A stretch of 64,000 nucleotides of DNA, from assembly GCA_022266195.1 (NCBI GenBank), contig WHVY01000009.1:682001-746000 (forward strand), read 5' to 3'. Origin of the DNA: Tetranychus cinnabarinus (Eukaryota; Arthropoda; Arachnida; Trombidiformes; Tetranychidae). Numbering within the stretch: position 1 is the stretch's first letter; every line of letters starts with the position of its first letter. The notes beneath the pieces were generated by a model that saw only the letters and a program-made list of their open reading frames with translations, did not search any database and was not told where the DNA came from. Below are positions 25,901-40,900 of the stretch, piece after piece. The position numbers were made by a program, and so were the translations under genes.

Positions 25901-28900
25901 AACTGATTCCCATTTGTAATGAGATGAACAACAACAATAAAAAAAAGAGTCGAACTGAGGGAAAATGAAGAAGCATGAAAATGGCCCAAATTGAGAAGTA
26001 AAATGTAATAACGATGAATGAATGAGTCAAGTTACTGGGAGTTTTTTTACTTCTTCTTCTTCCCTCCCTTCCTTGTATTTGCAATAATATTAATAAATGA
26101 TGAGGGAAAAGTAAAGAATGAAAAGGGTTTATTGGTAACATGAATAAAGGGAATAATGTGAATGAATAAGAATCGACGATTTATACATTTGAATATTACT
26201 TGTTAACCGCGAGAATACAAAGCATTTCCACCTTCATTCTCTTTCTCCTTCTTGTTCACCAGGAATTCAGATGATATTCCGAGTATGTAACATAATATAA
26301 GAACTGGTAAAATGAATAGACTTTTAAAGTTTCTTTTCTTTCTCTCCATCTCGAGCTTTTCTAATGCCTTTTGCTCATTTCTTTTTTTTCCTTTTATTCA
26401 AATTTAACCAAAATTTTCATCTTTTCAAATGTAAAGAGAAGAAAAAGTTTATCCTTTTTTCCTGGTGAATTTTGGTGAAAGATGAGGAAAAGTGATTTTC
26501 CTTTTTTTACATTTTCTTTTTTTAATGCATACAAGTGTTAGTATATTCATCATGAAAACCAGCTTGGAATTTTTTCCTTTTACCTTTCTATGTTTTCTGT
26601 TAATGTGCAATGCTCGTCTTGAAATTCAATTGGATCATGAACTTGGAAAAAAATGAACTTCCAAATATTTGTTGATTATTCAACAGATGGAATAGATTGG
26701 ACATTTGAATTTGAAAAGTATCGGTTCACCAATAGGAACTTTTGTTTCTGTTTTTGTTGGAAGGTAGCAAAGAATAAGTTCAAAGGGATTTTCGGGTTTA
26801 AAAGGCTTAGTTAATATGGAAATGACGACGAATCTAATGATTTTTTTCTGTAACTTTAGCTTGTTGACCTTTCGAAGAACATTAAAACTGAATTTCCTAG
26901 TGATGTGAATGCATGTTCTATGTTTGACGACATGGAATTTGACTGAGAATGAGAATCATGAGAAACTGATGCATTACTTATCCCCGTGAGCTCGAGTTTT
27001 CATCTTATTTCACTGTATTTGATGTTCGTTTGTAACTATTTGCAATACTAACTAATTTCACAAATGTTTGATTCCGTGAAATTAAATTACTGTACGAATG
27101 CTGGAGAAGATATTCAATTGACATGAATTCACCTGAGATTCAGTTTTTGTTTCAACTTACCTAATTTAATAAGCAATGTCAACCTTCAACGAAATTTATG
27201 GTTCTCCATTCATCTTCATTGAAACAGTCACTAACATTCACATTAGCCTCGATCTTGAATCAAAAGTTGAGCAAAAAACATAAAAATAACTTTAATTTTC
27301 CTACTCACAAGAAACATTGCGCTCAACTTCAAGCCATTAACATGCAACATTAAAACCCAATCTAGTTTGGTCCCTTCACCTTGCAAAGAAGCAACTTTTA
27401 GCTAAGTTTACCGCTTCAACGTCAAAATCAGACTTAACTTTCATTCGCTGAACATTTTCTGCCAAAATCAACACTCATCAGCATCTAATGTTTCGACGTT
27501 TTCTCGATGAGAGCCTTGAAGCCTTAACTTATCAAGACAGTCGCAATATAAACAAATCATCTTCAAGATAGACTTTCAAGAGATCGGAATCCGTGAGAGA
27601 AGCGTTCTGAGCTGGGAATAGTTTGAAGATAAATTGAATCGAATTTACAGCAAATTTCGATTGTCGAATGAAACAGATAATGATTTCTCTCATAAGATCA
27701 ATAAATTTCCATGCTCTGACTAATTTATGAAAATTTATTCGCGAAAGAAAAAATCGCTTTCATGTTTCATTCTAAACGAGTTTTGGTTGATTTCTTACTA
27801 ATTAACAAATTTTCTTTTCATATAATTTCATTATTCAATGTTTACCTCATTTTATGTTCATCATCTTTATTCATTATGAATACATAATAGAGACGCGCAA
27901 TGAACTGAGTTGAGCAGGAAAAGAATCTTTTCCTTGAAACAATAGAAAAGACGTAAATAGAGAAATAATTAGTAGATGGTAAGGAAAATGATGAATTTTG
28001 ATGGATTCTGGTGAGTTGGCTGAAGAAATGAGCAGAAATAAGACAATTATATCAACTGAATTGAACTGGATTGGAATAAAATTTTTGGTGAATAAATGAC
28101 AATTTTTATTGTTGCTCAGTAAAAGAATGGCAAAAAGGATGGAAGAGAAAAAAACTATTTTTTCGATTACAATTCTTTTTGTTGTAACATTCAATTCTCA
28201 TAGATATATCATTCTGTCTCATGTGATAACATTAATCATATTGATAATGATATCTGAATCATTAAATAAATTGGCTTCAATAGGTGAGTTACTTCCGAAT
28301 GACATGTTATCAACTTTTTATCCGTTTCTTATTCTTTACAATTTATCTTCATTTTCTGATTCATCCAAACTCACAATATTATCGAACACCAATTTCATCT
28401 CTTTTCCAACCAGAACCCAATGTCACCACTGATTAGATTAAAGAGCCAATTAAAACTCGAACTTGGAATTACATCTTCAAGTTCTCACAAAGCGAAGGAT
28501 AATAAGATGAGTGACTAGGGAATGAACTTTCATTGTGAGCCAAAAATTTCATTTTTCCATGAATTTCTTTTCCAAACTTTTTGAACAAAGTTCAACCTTA
28601 AATCGCTTTTTTCTTAGCAGTTTAATTGGCTTGGAAATTCTTGGAGAAAAAGTCTAAAGCTAAAGTCAAAGAGTTCTTTGAGATAAATATTTGTAACATT
28701 CAAACATTAAGTGTTTAAATTGAGAAAGAGAAATGGTCAAAATTATTCTCCTCTTTCTTTATTCTGTCTATTCCCCTGTCTTATTTCTTATTCTCAACAA
28801 TGGTCAGAAGGGCAAAACTAACTCTTTATTTTAACTAAAGGATTATTGAGTTGAGTTGTAATTATGACTCCAAAGTGGTGACTTGAAAATGACTGGAATT

Positions 28901-31900
28901 AGTGCTTGGACGTAGTATTTATTTAATTATTAGTTTAACTAAATTTAGTTAATTCAATGGGACATTGTCCGCTATATGATTATTATTAATAAATATTATT
29001 AAATGGCCTCATAAAATGTTACATATTATAACCTAGAAACTGGGAGTTAAACTGGAGACGAATGTTGTTATAAAGATTTACATTTTTCGTCAAACTTACA
29101 ACTCTAATTGTGAATGTTTTTGAACGATTTTGGCCTTTTGTCAATGTTTGTTTACCAATAAATGGAGTTTTGTTTTTCATTGGAAAGGATTAGTCCATTG
29201 AATTGAATTGTTTAACCTGAGTTGACTCTTGTTTTGCTTTCAATGTTTGACTTTTGTCGAACTTTTTTCACTTCCTTTCTTGTTGTTGATTGAAAAATAA
29301 TTTGACGAGAAAACAAGAAAAGACAGAAGAGTTTCAAGGGTTACTGGAACCTCAGGCTAAATGCCAATCTCTTTGAATCAAAGTTTGTTAACATTCTCTG
29401 AGCAATATTACAAGGTAAAATGGTGCATGATAATTTTGGGTAAAAAGATCTTCATGTTTGAATCACTTGTTCAATCCTTTTGTTTTGTCTTTTTTTCACT
29501 TTGATTTTTGCTTTTCAACATTTTCTTCTTTTTACTTCGTCTTTTTGTTTACTCGGACTGGAAGAAGCCTTGTCAAGAGCAAGTTACACGAAACAAGATG
29601 GTAAAAAAAGGAAAGAGAATAAAGAATGGAATGAATGAATAGAGTTAGGTGACGATGATGAGAAGAAGAAAACCTTAAGCTTCTATAGTTCAGCGATTCA
29701 GAATGTTTACTTTGCAGGGAAAAAAAGTTTCTTCCAAGTGGTTTCATTATAATATCGTAAAGAAAATTTGGTTTCCCAAGAAATGAGCCAATGCTCTTGA
29801 TTAGAGTCGAGTTAATGGACCTTGTCCTTTAACGTTCAAACTAACCTTCGAGCAAAATTAAATATTGAAATTTCCAATAAGCAAAAGACAAATTCCGCAA
29901 TAACTCGAGACAACCTTTCCTCTTAATTTCATCAAACATCAGAATATCCTGAACTTTGAAAGCAAATCACAACATTTCATAACAATCTTGTAATATTACT
30001 GATAACACTTTCAAAATCTTTACGAAATAAATAAATGAATAGTTCAATCAGTTCAAAAATATTGTTTGCTTATTTAACTTCGAAATATCTAGATTTTTAT
30101 TGGACTCTCGATTGAAAAAAACTCTCAACTATTATATTTACTGACAGATCTATTTAATCACGTCTCATTACCATTATATTATAATATTGAACTGTGAGTG
30201 ATCGGCATCGAGAAATCTTAACAAATTGTTGCGACTTCAAAGTGCGATTGTGGCGAGCGAATACGGAACTTCTGATAACACGAACATTTAGTGTTCCCTT
30301 TTATAATTGAGTTTATTGTCGATTTGATAGGAAGCAATTCTTCCTAATAGGCACAACTTTTGGGTTGTTTTGTATACAGTTTTTCCATCGGCATTGAATT
30401 TTTCGCTATGACTTTCGAAATGGAGTTTTACAATTTGTTTGAAACTATGTCAATACCTAGTCAAATTTGATTGATTATAAACTTTGACTCTGAAGCCCAT
30501 TCGAGTTGAAATCGCTTAAAAAATGAAACCTCAACATTGAGTTTACAGTCACTTGTCAATTATTAAATTGATTCAAACTCCAAGTTGTTTGCAAGCCCAA
30601 TGTTCACTTAACTGGATTAAACTTGAATCTCTTAACCCAACTGTTAAAGCACAGAAACCAAGCTCATCGTGCGTTTGACACATTAAATGAGCCATTTCTC
30701 AACAGAATCAGTTATAAACACTTCAACACATTGACAGGCAAGAAACAAAATTCAGCAACAATCGACGAAATGGAAAACTTGCTCATCAAGTTAAACAAAT
30801 GCTCGCAATCGACCATTGATCATGAAAATAGTGATTCAACTTTTGACAACTTCATTTGAATATCATCATAAAAAAAACTGTAATCATTCTCTTGATTCTT
30901 TGCATCGAAAAAAATTAACATTTATTCTTGTCTTTTTCCCTTGTTCCCCTCCTTCTCATGGTAACATCACATCATCAACTTGGTGTAACGAATTAACCAA
31001 AAACTTAACACGCAACACCAACTAACACCATGATCCACTTTAAATCCCTTATTTAAAACGGAACAATTGATGAACAATTGAACACCAACCAAACTGTTTC
31101 AAAACGTCATTTATTGCTCACTTTACTTTGGACAAACAAAAGGTTCAAAATCTTTTACAATTATTTGCCATTCCACAAATAGGTTATTCAGCAACGAGCA
31201 AAGATTTAAGTTTAAAAAGTCATTACATGTACTTTCTCCGAGTGGTTCCATCGGATGAACTCCAAGCCAAAGTCATGGTCGACCTAATTTTGAAAAATAA
31301 TTGGACTTACATTTCAGCAATTTACACTGATGGTTAGTAAATGATTAATTGCAATTTAAATTACCAAACCTTTTTGTTCGACAAAAGATTTCGACTGAAA
31401 AATGGAAAACAAAAAAGGGAAAAGAAAAGGAAAAAAGTTGAGAAAATCAAAATTTTGCCTCCCAGTGATAATGATGAAGATAAGTTGGAAAGTTCAAGAA
31501 AGTGGAAATGAATCTTCTTGATCCAGGATTGGTCAAAATTTAAACTTAACTTTGGAATAACTTTTATTTCTTTTCAGTTTCCTTTTCTTTACCTTTTTCC
31601 TCTTCGTCTTGCTTACTGTATTTATTTGTTGCTCTTGTAAGATAACAGTGAACAGGTAAACATGATAAAAGGTAAAAAATGATGGCATTTACCTTGACTT
31701 GGCATTTTCGTTTCTTTCAGTGAACAAAAGATTTTCTACAAATTTTTTTTTCTCTTTCCTCCATTCAATTCAATTCCATTCCCTTCACTTTATTTTATTT
31801 ATCTTATCCATCATGTTTGAGTTGGTCAAGAGAAGAGCAAATTGCACCCTTTTTTAGCTATTTAAAGGTCAAATATAGCATCATTCAGTAGGATAGTTTC

Positions 31901-34900
31901 ATCAAATGATTCACTTTGTCCAAGTTTACTCAAGCTCTGTTTGATCGAACACAGGTGAAAGATTAAGATAAGTTTGATTGGATCAATGAATTTTTCTACT
32001 AAAATATGAAATCAAAATTTCTCTAACCAAAACTCGAAAAATTTAAAAGAAAATGGAAAATGAAATTATCTTGAAGCTTTTTTCCAATCAAAGGTAAAGT
32101 GAATTTTACGAGTTTAGCTTTTGAACGAAATTCTCATTTTTGGTAACATTTCTCACAAAGTCATCTTTGAATTTGGTGGCTGAATTCATGATATATTTAC
32201 CTTGAACGATTGGAAAAAGATGAATAAAATATATCGATGAAAGCTGTCATAACTTGGAGTCGTTGAAAAGATTAATGTAAAGTTGTAAATTTCGAGTTAT
32301 AAACCAAAAAGTATTTCTCAAGTCAAGTCTTTTGTTTCATTTTTTGTCTTAAACATTTTCTTACAAAGCGAAATGATAATTTGTGCAAAAGGGAAACTCA
32401 GGCAGAAATGTAAACTCGAACAGGGTCACAATTTGAATAGCAAGTCTAGTCGAGTCTTGTAATGCCAATGAAGTCTTTCACTTCTGACTTCACCATCAAA
32501 TGTGTAAGCTCTTAAGAAGACAGTCCAGGCTTTTACTCGAGATCCCAGGTCTTGGTTCAAGTCGATTTCTGCCTATCTTATAAGGAAAGTCTGACTTTTC
32601 TTTTGTGCGAGAATAAGTCATTTTAAGTTGAATTGAGTTTGTCTATTCAATAAATTTTTATTTGCTCTTTCGATTTTACTCGATATTTAAATCGAAAACG
32701 CAAAGCGAAGAAAATAGAAAAGCATAGAAAATTTCAATTGATTATTTTTGCACGAATCGAGAAACTCTATCAAGTATTACGATTTAAACATTAATGAGTT
32801 TCTCTCAGTGACTTTCCATTAATTTTATTCAGAAAAATTGCAATTTCTCTTTTACAAAATCGATAGTAAAGTCGTTCAAGTTTCCAATTAAAACTGCATG
32901 AGGCTGTATTCAGTTGAAAAGTAAATTTAAATAATTGTTGATCCTTTGTAATTTAATCGCATTGAAAACTGCAAACTTTATGATTTGGGTTAATGTACCA
33001 AAACTTGCAGATTAATATGATAATAAGCTGAATAATAGTCGTAAAAATGAAAAACTGAAAAGAAGTGAGAAAAAAGTAAGAACAAGAAAATCTCGTAAAA
33101 AAAGGAATGAAAAATATTTTCTGTAAATAAAAGAAAAGATGAAACTTGCTTTACCCTGAAGAGTAACCATAACAACCAATATTTCATTGATTCACTACCA
33201 GCATGAGTTTTATCATTATTTGTCATCCAAACTCATAATGTTTATTATAATTTTACGCAACTTTTTTTATGTATTCACATCATAATTTTAATGTCACTTG
33301 CAACGAGTTTTTATCCTTTTCTCTTCCCTTCTTTTCATTATCATCATTACTTTATTCATCGGCTTATTAACCTTCATTCTTGTTCATGAGGCATCCTCAT
33401 CTTCGGCTCATCAAATGTTCACCTCTTTTGTGTCTAAACCTATTATCTGGTTTATTAAACACAATCAAAGTCTATCCAAAATTGAAATATTATTTACAAT
33501 TCAATCTCTTTTCACACGAACTCCAAGCAAAAAAGAAACTCTTTTTTTCGAACATTCAACTGCGCTTTTCAAGTCGACTTTTGACTGTTCATTTTACTTC
33601 TCAGCTTGAGTAAGACATTTGACTTGAAGACTTTAGTCCATCATTTTTGCAATGGAAAAGGTAAAAAAATGAATTTCTGGTTGGTAAAGAGTTTGCCTTT
33701 TTCGTTGTCTTCATTTCAATGTCAACCTTCTTCATGAAGTAAACTTTGAACAAAACTTTTCTTCACATTTTTTGCATTCTTTTTCAGTGGAAAATTTGGT
33801 TCGAAGTGAAGGATTTGAATCTTGAATTTACTTCATTTTAATATCTATTTTATTTATTCTTGATTGACAGGCAACTATGGAAGTAGTTTGATGGAGGTTT
33901 TTAAAAATTTAGCTCAAGACGTTGGCATTTGCCTGGCAAATACTGAAGTTGTCACCAATAATGCTGAGGATTGGAAGTTTGATGAAATTGTGATATCCAT
34001 TCTGCAAACAAAGTCTGTCAAAGTTGTCGCCTGTTTTTGTGAAGGAATGACAGTTCGAGGTATACTTAAAGCAATACGTCGATTGAATGCAACCGGAGAG
34101 TTTCTCCTTGTTGGAAGGTAAGTCATCTTTGACTTTCTTTACCTGAAAAGGCACAGATTACACAATGCATAATAAATTCGTTTCAACATGGAACAGAAGA
34201 AAGCAATTGAATTTCTTTTTGCACCTTTTCAAGTTCTTTTGGGGAAATCTGTGCAAAATAATTGGCAATGTTCAAGATGAATGATTAATGCCAGAGAAGG
34301 TTATAAATGAAAATGAAGTCTTAAATGAGATAATTTAATGCGCTTTCTTGTTCTGTCCAAAATCAGGCAATCTTGTTGATCGTAAAAAATTAATTCCAAA
34401 TTACTTGTGTTGTAAGAGCATGGAATTTGATTGAAATCATTTTCCTTTCTTATTCTTGCAAAATCTGTGCTTCGTGAAGTCAATAAATAGCTGATGAGCC
34501 CATTTAAGCCTAAACAAGGAAGGGTCCCAAGGTTATACGAAAATTTCAATTTCAATTTTTGTTTGGGTTAAGCCTATTGGAAGCCATGAGGATCTATTAA
34601 GAAGTGATAAAAAGCGACTTTACCATTTTATGTTGGATCCACATTACGCACATTAACCTGTGAAAAACAAGTTCAACATCCTGTAACTTTGCAATCAATA
34701 CATTTGATGGGCCTAACAAAAGTTCATGTCTGACCCATTGAAGTATTTCTAGTCCAAAGAAGCTCGAAATTTTAGTATCACTTGGGGACTCTTCCTTGTG
34801 TGTTACTTTATATGAAACTTTCTCATCATGAAAACTTCCCATTACATTGTATAAGCTAAACAGAACTGCAGCTAAAAGAAGATTGAATCAAAAACTCGAT

Positions 34901-37900
34901 AAAAGTCGTAACGAATAAAACACCAGATTATAAGAACAACTAACTTTAAAAATTTTATCAAATTCGATTTGAGATTGTTCTTTTTAAGCATATAAAGCTA
35001 GATCTAAGGTTTTGAGCTCGTCCAGACTGCCTGTCAAGGGCTGACTTATTAGGGAAACCCGAAAGTCTTTGCGTTTTTTAATGTTAAAAAAGTGCTTTCT
35101 ATGGAAATTTGATGCTAAATCAAATTTAATTAATGAAATAATGGTAACGTTTAGAAATTTCAAATTTTTGTTAATGATTATAATAAGTTGAAGCTTTCGT
35201 TTGATATTATTTTTTTCCAATTCTTAACTGTTAATCAATTGCAATAAACAATTGAATTTAACAATTAAATATTTCAAAAAAGATGACTTAATTAAAATCA
35301 AAATTTTTTTTAGTTAATCATTGTTTATAATTCAAAAATTAGGTCCAAATTAAAGAGCAGATATGAATTAATAGTTAGAATGTAAATCACAACAATTGAT
35401 GCAGTTTTACTACAACAATTAATCATTTGAAGTTAAACATGAAAAAAACGCAAAGACTTTCGGGTTTCCCTAATATTTACAGCAATGTGAGGCTATTTCA
35501 ATTTAGACACTAATACTTTACTAGTTGGTTTGCAAGAGTAGAGAGGGTTTTCGAATCCTTTGCATAGCTGGACATTCGATTAAACTTTTGCTTTTCTCTA
35601 ACTTATTGAAATTCTTCTAAATTAAAATGCAATCCCAAATTGATTTGATCTTACGGATGCTAATAGAAATTTTGTTCATCAAAAGGAAGACAATCTTTAT
35701 AAATCTTTAATTTATACAAAAATCAGAAACGGTCTTTGGATAAATTTTTAATGATAGTTTCTTAGAACATGATTAAAGTTTAATCAAAAGACAGAAACAA
35801 GACTATGCTGATTTATCATGCCATTCTCACTGTTTACTCGAGCCATATTCCAATGAATATTGAAAAGCATTCCCAAGAATCTCTTTACTGATGCTGATAA
35901 ATTTATAACTTGTAAAATAACAACTCAACAACTGCCTATCAAAATTTAACCTCATGCATAGAGGCCAGTAAATTTTAAATTAAACCAAATTGATTTCTTA
36001 GAAAAATACATCCATATAACCATCGATTTTCAGACATTTCAGAATATCAAGCCAAACTAGCCATATTAGGCCAAACTCTGCAGTTGAAAAAGCATCAGTC
36101 TGAAAAGAATCTCCAGAAATATTAAAACTCAAGGAATGAATAAACTTGTAAAATTTACATTTAAAGCCATCAACTAGGAAACTACAAAAATGGTGAAGAT
36201 TCAAAGAACATAAGATTCGATCTTAAAGAGAATAGATTCAGAACTTAACCTTTCAGGTCAACTTGGAATGCAATAATCCCATTTCACCAAATATCCAATT
36301 ACTAAAAGAAATCTTCGAATCCATAATGAGACCAAGTCGAAATTGGAAAAGTTTCTCTGTTCGCATTTGATTTGCAAAGTTTTGTACAAAAATTCAATAA
36401 ATTTGCTCATCAAGAATGAAAGAAAGAATGAAAATTTGCATAATAAGCTGCAATAGGAAAATGTAATGATATTAATGAAGAGCAAAAGGAAATTCAGGGA
36501 AAAATTTTGTTGAAAATTATTCCTTCTAAACATGAGAACTATTGAAAATTGAGAATTGGAAGAACAAGAAAGAAGTGCTACTTTATAATGGTTATATAAT
36601 GATAAGAGTAAAACAATAATTGGGATAATTAGATTTTCCAGTTTTGTATAATTCGCATAACTTTTCTTTACTCTTTTGTTGCTAGTTAATTATTGCACAT
36701 GAAAAAGGGTGAAAAGATATAAATTTCATTTGTTCAGTTGCAATTAATGTTATAATGTACATTCACTTGGTTAACAACTCATCGAATGTGCAAATTGATA
36801 GAAGCAGAAAAGACGAAACTCAACTCTGATTATTTTGATAAACATAATTACGAACACTTTTTCGATCTTTTTTTTCTTCAAAAATCGAAATTGCATTTGA
36901 ACAGAACTTGAAAAATGTTTATTAATTTTTTCTTTTATTCTTGTTGTTCTTTAGCGACGGTTGGTCTGATCGTTATGATGTTGTTGAAGGGTATGAGGTT
37001 GAAGCTTCTGGTGGAATCTCTGTTCGAATTCATTCACCTTATGTTAATGAGTTTGACCCATATTACTTCAACCTTCATCCTGATAATAATACTCGAAATC
37101 CTTGGTTCAAAGAATTTTGGGAATTCAAGTTCAACTGTTCTTTGACACCAAAAGCAGTGAAAGATCAAGCACCAACCAAAACACCGTTACTACCGAATCA
37201 GGCTCCTTTTCCGGGAACTCGATTATTTAATAGATCATGTTCAGGTAATTATTAAACTAAAAATCACCTTTCAGTTGAATAACAATTGTAATCGAGTCAA
37301 CTGAAAGTTCAAGAACAATGTTAAATCAAACGGAATAATCCAAGTCAAGACTAACGAAAAAGCCAACAGTAAATAATCGGATAAAGTTTATCGAAAGCCA
37401 ATTAATGAGGAGAAAAGGTAAACAATGGAAATAACTTTTTTCGTTTTCTTTTTGTTGTGTTCGATTCCATTTAGGGACTGAAAATTTACGCGAACGTTAC
37501 AAGCAAGACACTAAACTGGCTTTTGTTATTAAAGCCATTTGGACAATGGCTTATGGACTTCACAATATGCAAAAGAAAATGTGTCCACACACTTCAAGCT
37601 CATGTCCAGCCATGTTGCCCGTTAATGGATCAATTTTTTTACACCATTTACTTAACGTATCCTTTACATGGTCCAATGAGACTGTTTCATTCAATGAATT
37701 TGGTGATCCACCGGGTCGCTATGATATTATGAATTTTCAAAAACTTGACGACAATACTTATGATTATCTTCATGTTGGCTCATGGGATTCCAATTCAAAT
37801 GAGTTAGTTACATGGAGACCCTTTCAGTGGCCTTTAAAGACTCTTATGAGTGATGAAGATGTACCTAAATCTGTTTGTAGTAAACCCTGTGAAAAAGGAT

Positions 37901-40900
37901 ATGCAAAAGTGAGTAACTCGAGCAATGAAACAAACTCTTTCGCTTATTCAAACCACATGAATGTTGGAGACTTATGTTATGTCTAAGTCTCTATGATGAA
38001 CGTTCTTGAGGTTTGATGAGCGTGGGAGTTGGCTCAATGCGATGTATTGATATTGATAACTTTTCAAAGAAATGGCAATATTTGAAAACCTTTTTCTTTC
38101 CACTAAAAAAAGCTAAATATTGATGGGTCAACGAAACAAAGACAGTAAATTCATTTCTGTAGCAATTTTCATTGAACAAGAAAGCTTCAATTTTACCATT
38201 CTCATGATAATAAATTGTGATTGCAAGTTTAGACAATTGTTGGTGTAAGTTGTTCAATGAAAAAGGAGCAAAACTAATAAAAATCTATCCCAGAAATAAG
38301 AAGAGAAATATAAAAGGAAAGAAATGTTATTACATTTATCCAATGTTAATCTATAATATTTATTATTACAATTCAGTTTCTGCTGTATTATTCATCATTC
38401 ACCATCATTATTATCATTGCTTCATTTTACTTCATTGTATTCAAAGATGCTTCGTCCTAATCCATTCATCCAAGCAAGTTTATCTCGAACAACGTTTAAC
38501 CCAAAAAAAACATGTTCATCAGCGAAATTGGATTCGAAATTTACGTTCATTTCTTCGAACAAGAAACAAGCATTTTCCCAAAGTCTGGAATATTGACAGA
38601 AAACTCTTGATAGAAATTCATAATCTTGAAATGAAAATGTTCTCATCAAAACTGATTAACCTGTCAAGATGAGAAAATTTTCATAATGAAAGATTAAATT
38701 TTTTCTAGAATCAAAATTAACTCTGGAAACTTCAAAACTTCATCCAGCATTTCATTAAGCAAATCAAAATCAAAAAATCTTTTTTTCGAAAAAAAACTTT
38801 TCTCTTTCAAAACATCGTTACGACAGTTTCTTTCGTTACAGTTGATTAAGCTACTAATGATATTTACATTTATATCAGTTACAATGTTTGGATGTTTCAT
38901 GATGAACAATGAGAAGTTGCAGCGCAAAGAAAAAAATATTGAAATATTAATAAATGTCGACAGGCAAGTTGAACATTATTAGCATCATCATGATGAGCCT
39001 CATGTATTAATATCAGTGATAATAGTCTGAAGCGAATCAATCCGAATCTCAATTTATCTCCATTTTCATCTTGTAATGCAATCTGATTCAATGGATAAAT
39101 AATATCAATCAAAATGTACTTTAATCTGTTTTTATTCAAAGTAAACTTTCCATTCTCCTTTTCATCGTCATTCTTGGTTCATATTTTTTCATTACTTTTG
39201 CCATTTTGTTAGAGAAGAAGATATTCGAGAAGAAATGTTTCCTCATCAATCAAACCCGAGTTCATCTCGTTTCAATGAATTAATATTTTCCTTTCATTCG
39301 ATAATCATTTTCATTAGTTTGATAATGAGAATGTCGAATTTACATTTTTAAAAGTTCATTTGATGTCGAAAAAAAAGAAAGAATAACATACAAAAGAATG
39401 GAAAGAAAATCGTTTTCAATGCATTTTGCATCAATTTCATTTCTTCATTAAAAAGTTTCCAATAATATTTGTTTTGCTTTGCAATTGCTTTTCAGAATAT
39501 CCAAAGTGATAGTGTTAAATGTTGTTGGGTTTGTGTTCCATGTCAAAAGAATCAGTTCTTAAGAGATGAATATCACTGTGAAAATTGTCCACTTGGATGG
39601 TGGCCTGATGATAATCAAACAGGTAAATTTACTTTTATCCAAATCTTTATTTGCTCGATTACTACCGTATAAAAATGTTCAAGTAAAAGAACCTCAAACT
39701 CGATAACTTTGGAAAATAATGGAAATCAATTTAATTTTAAAGAAAAGTTTCACCAAAGTTTCTCTAATGACGTATTCCAAAAGCAAAGCAAGCAAATATC
39801 GGACCAAATTCATATCGATTTCCACCCTTCTCAAAATGACTAAATTTCCATTAGATAATCAGATGAAGTTTCTTCATTTTTAACGTAAAAGAAGGATTCT
39901 CCAGTTGGAAATCCAAGAAAATGAGCAAAGTTGGTTCCAACAGCAGCTCTAGTTCAATAGCGTACAGTTGCTATGGAGTTGCATCTTGATCGAACCTATT
40001 CTGCCACTTGATTAAATCGTAATTCCAGACCTTTTGCTCGTATCTTTGAATACTTACAGACGTTAATGTTTTCCCATGTTATGATATGTTCTATGAGACC
40101 TTTGGCTAGAAAAAGTTGCAAATCGAGAATTGAAATGAAGAGACAATTTCTTGCTTTCGATGTTTCATGATGATTTAATGATGATAGTGCAGTGTCCAGT
40201 GCAATGAGAGCAACAAAGACATCAAATTGAGTAACAATCGATGGAAATCTCAGCAAAATGTATCTCTTTGATGAAACAATAAATGCAAAAAACTAGAGAA
40301 TCGAGTTTATCAGCTGAAACACAGGGATTTTTGTAGACTGAGGTGGATAAAGTGGACATCACTTTGTTCATGTTTTGGTTTGTTTCAAAGAGAAGCCAGA
40401 AAAAAAAGTTGGAACCAAGTATTGATATAATTTGCTTTTCTTCCTCTCATCTTCCTCTCTTTCCATTCCTCTTTCACCTTTTCACATCTTGATTCTCATA
40501 AAATGCACGGTTCGTTTCATCTTGCTCATTATCATCATCATCATGAGCATCATCTTGTTTCATTCAATTCCATTTTCTCATGACCAACTTTTCCTTTATT
40601 TTATACTCGAACATCTCTTGACCTGTTCTCTCACAGTAACATTATATCCAAACAACAATACAAGACAAACAATGGACCTAGTTTCATTGGTATTTATTAC
40701 CATGATAGCCATTAAGATGAAGACAAAAAGAACAGCGAAAAGAATGAAAATGAAAGAGAAACATGTTCATTCTCACAATCTTGTTCATCTTCCTTACCTT
40801 TACGAGTATTTAACGTCTCTCTTCCCTTGAGACCAACAAAAAAGGTATAAATGTACTCTTTGTATCTTTACACATTTCCTTCCCAGTGTTGATAACCAAC

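Larger units (their letters stand above)
13935..31142 (+). other. mGluR intron 1 (17.2 kb)
   Basis: The intron runs from GTAAGT to AAAAG. It contains one copy of the ~500-bp inverted repeat (14463-14963), a mariner-like element (24842-25401), a purine-rich tract (18940-19220) and otherwise unannotated AT-rich sequence. I recognise no nested gene. Confidence 0.85.

Noticed and set aside
33298..33609. 103-codon frame with a hydrophobic N-terminus resembling a secreted protein.
   Set aside because: It begins with TTG inside mGluR intron 2, overlaps another frame of similar length and has simple composition.
35545..35570. tRNA B-box-like sequence TTTTCGAATCC.
   Set aside because: No matching A box or cloverleaf around it.
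37620..37670. Apparent loss of the ligand-binding lysine (K409 of mGluR1) because VNGSIFLHHLL has no Lys.
   Set aside because: Counting residues from D318 places K409 in the QDSKMGF stretch, which corresponds to QDTKLAF here; the lysine is retained as K474.
37909..37986. Continuation of the exon 5 reading frame to a stop at 37986, giving a truncated receptor.
   Set aside because: A GTGAGT donor follows codon 605 and exon 6 restores the cysteine-rich domain in phase, so this is intron. Intron retention would produce a secreted form, but nothing here shows that it occurs.
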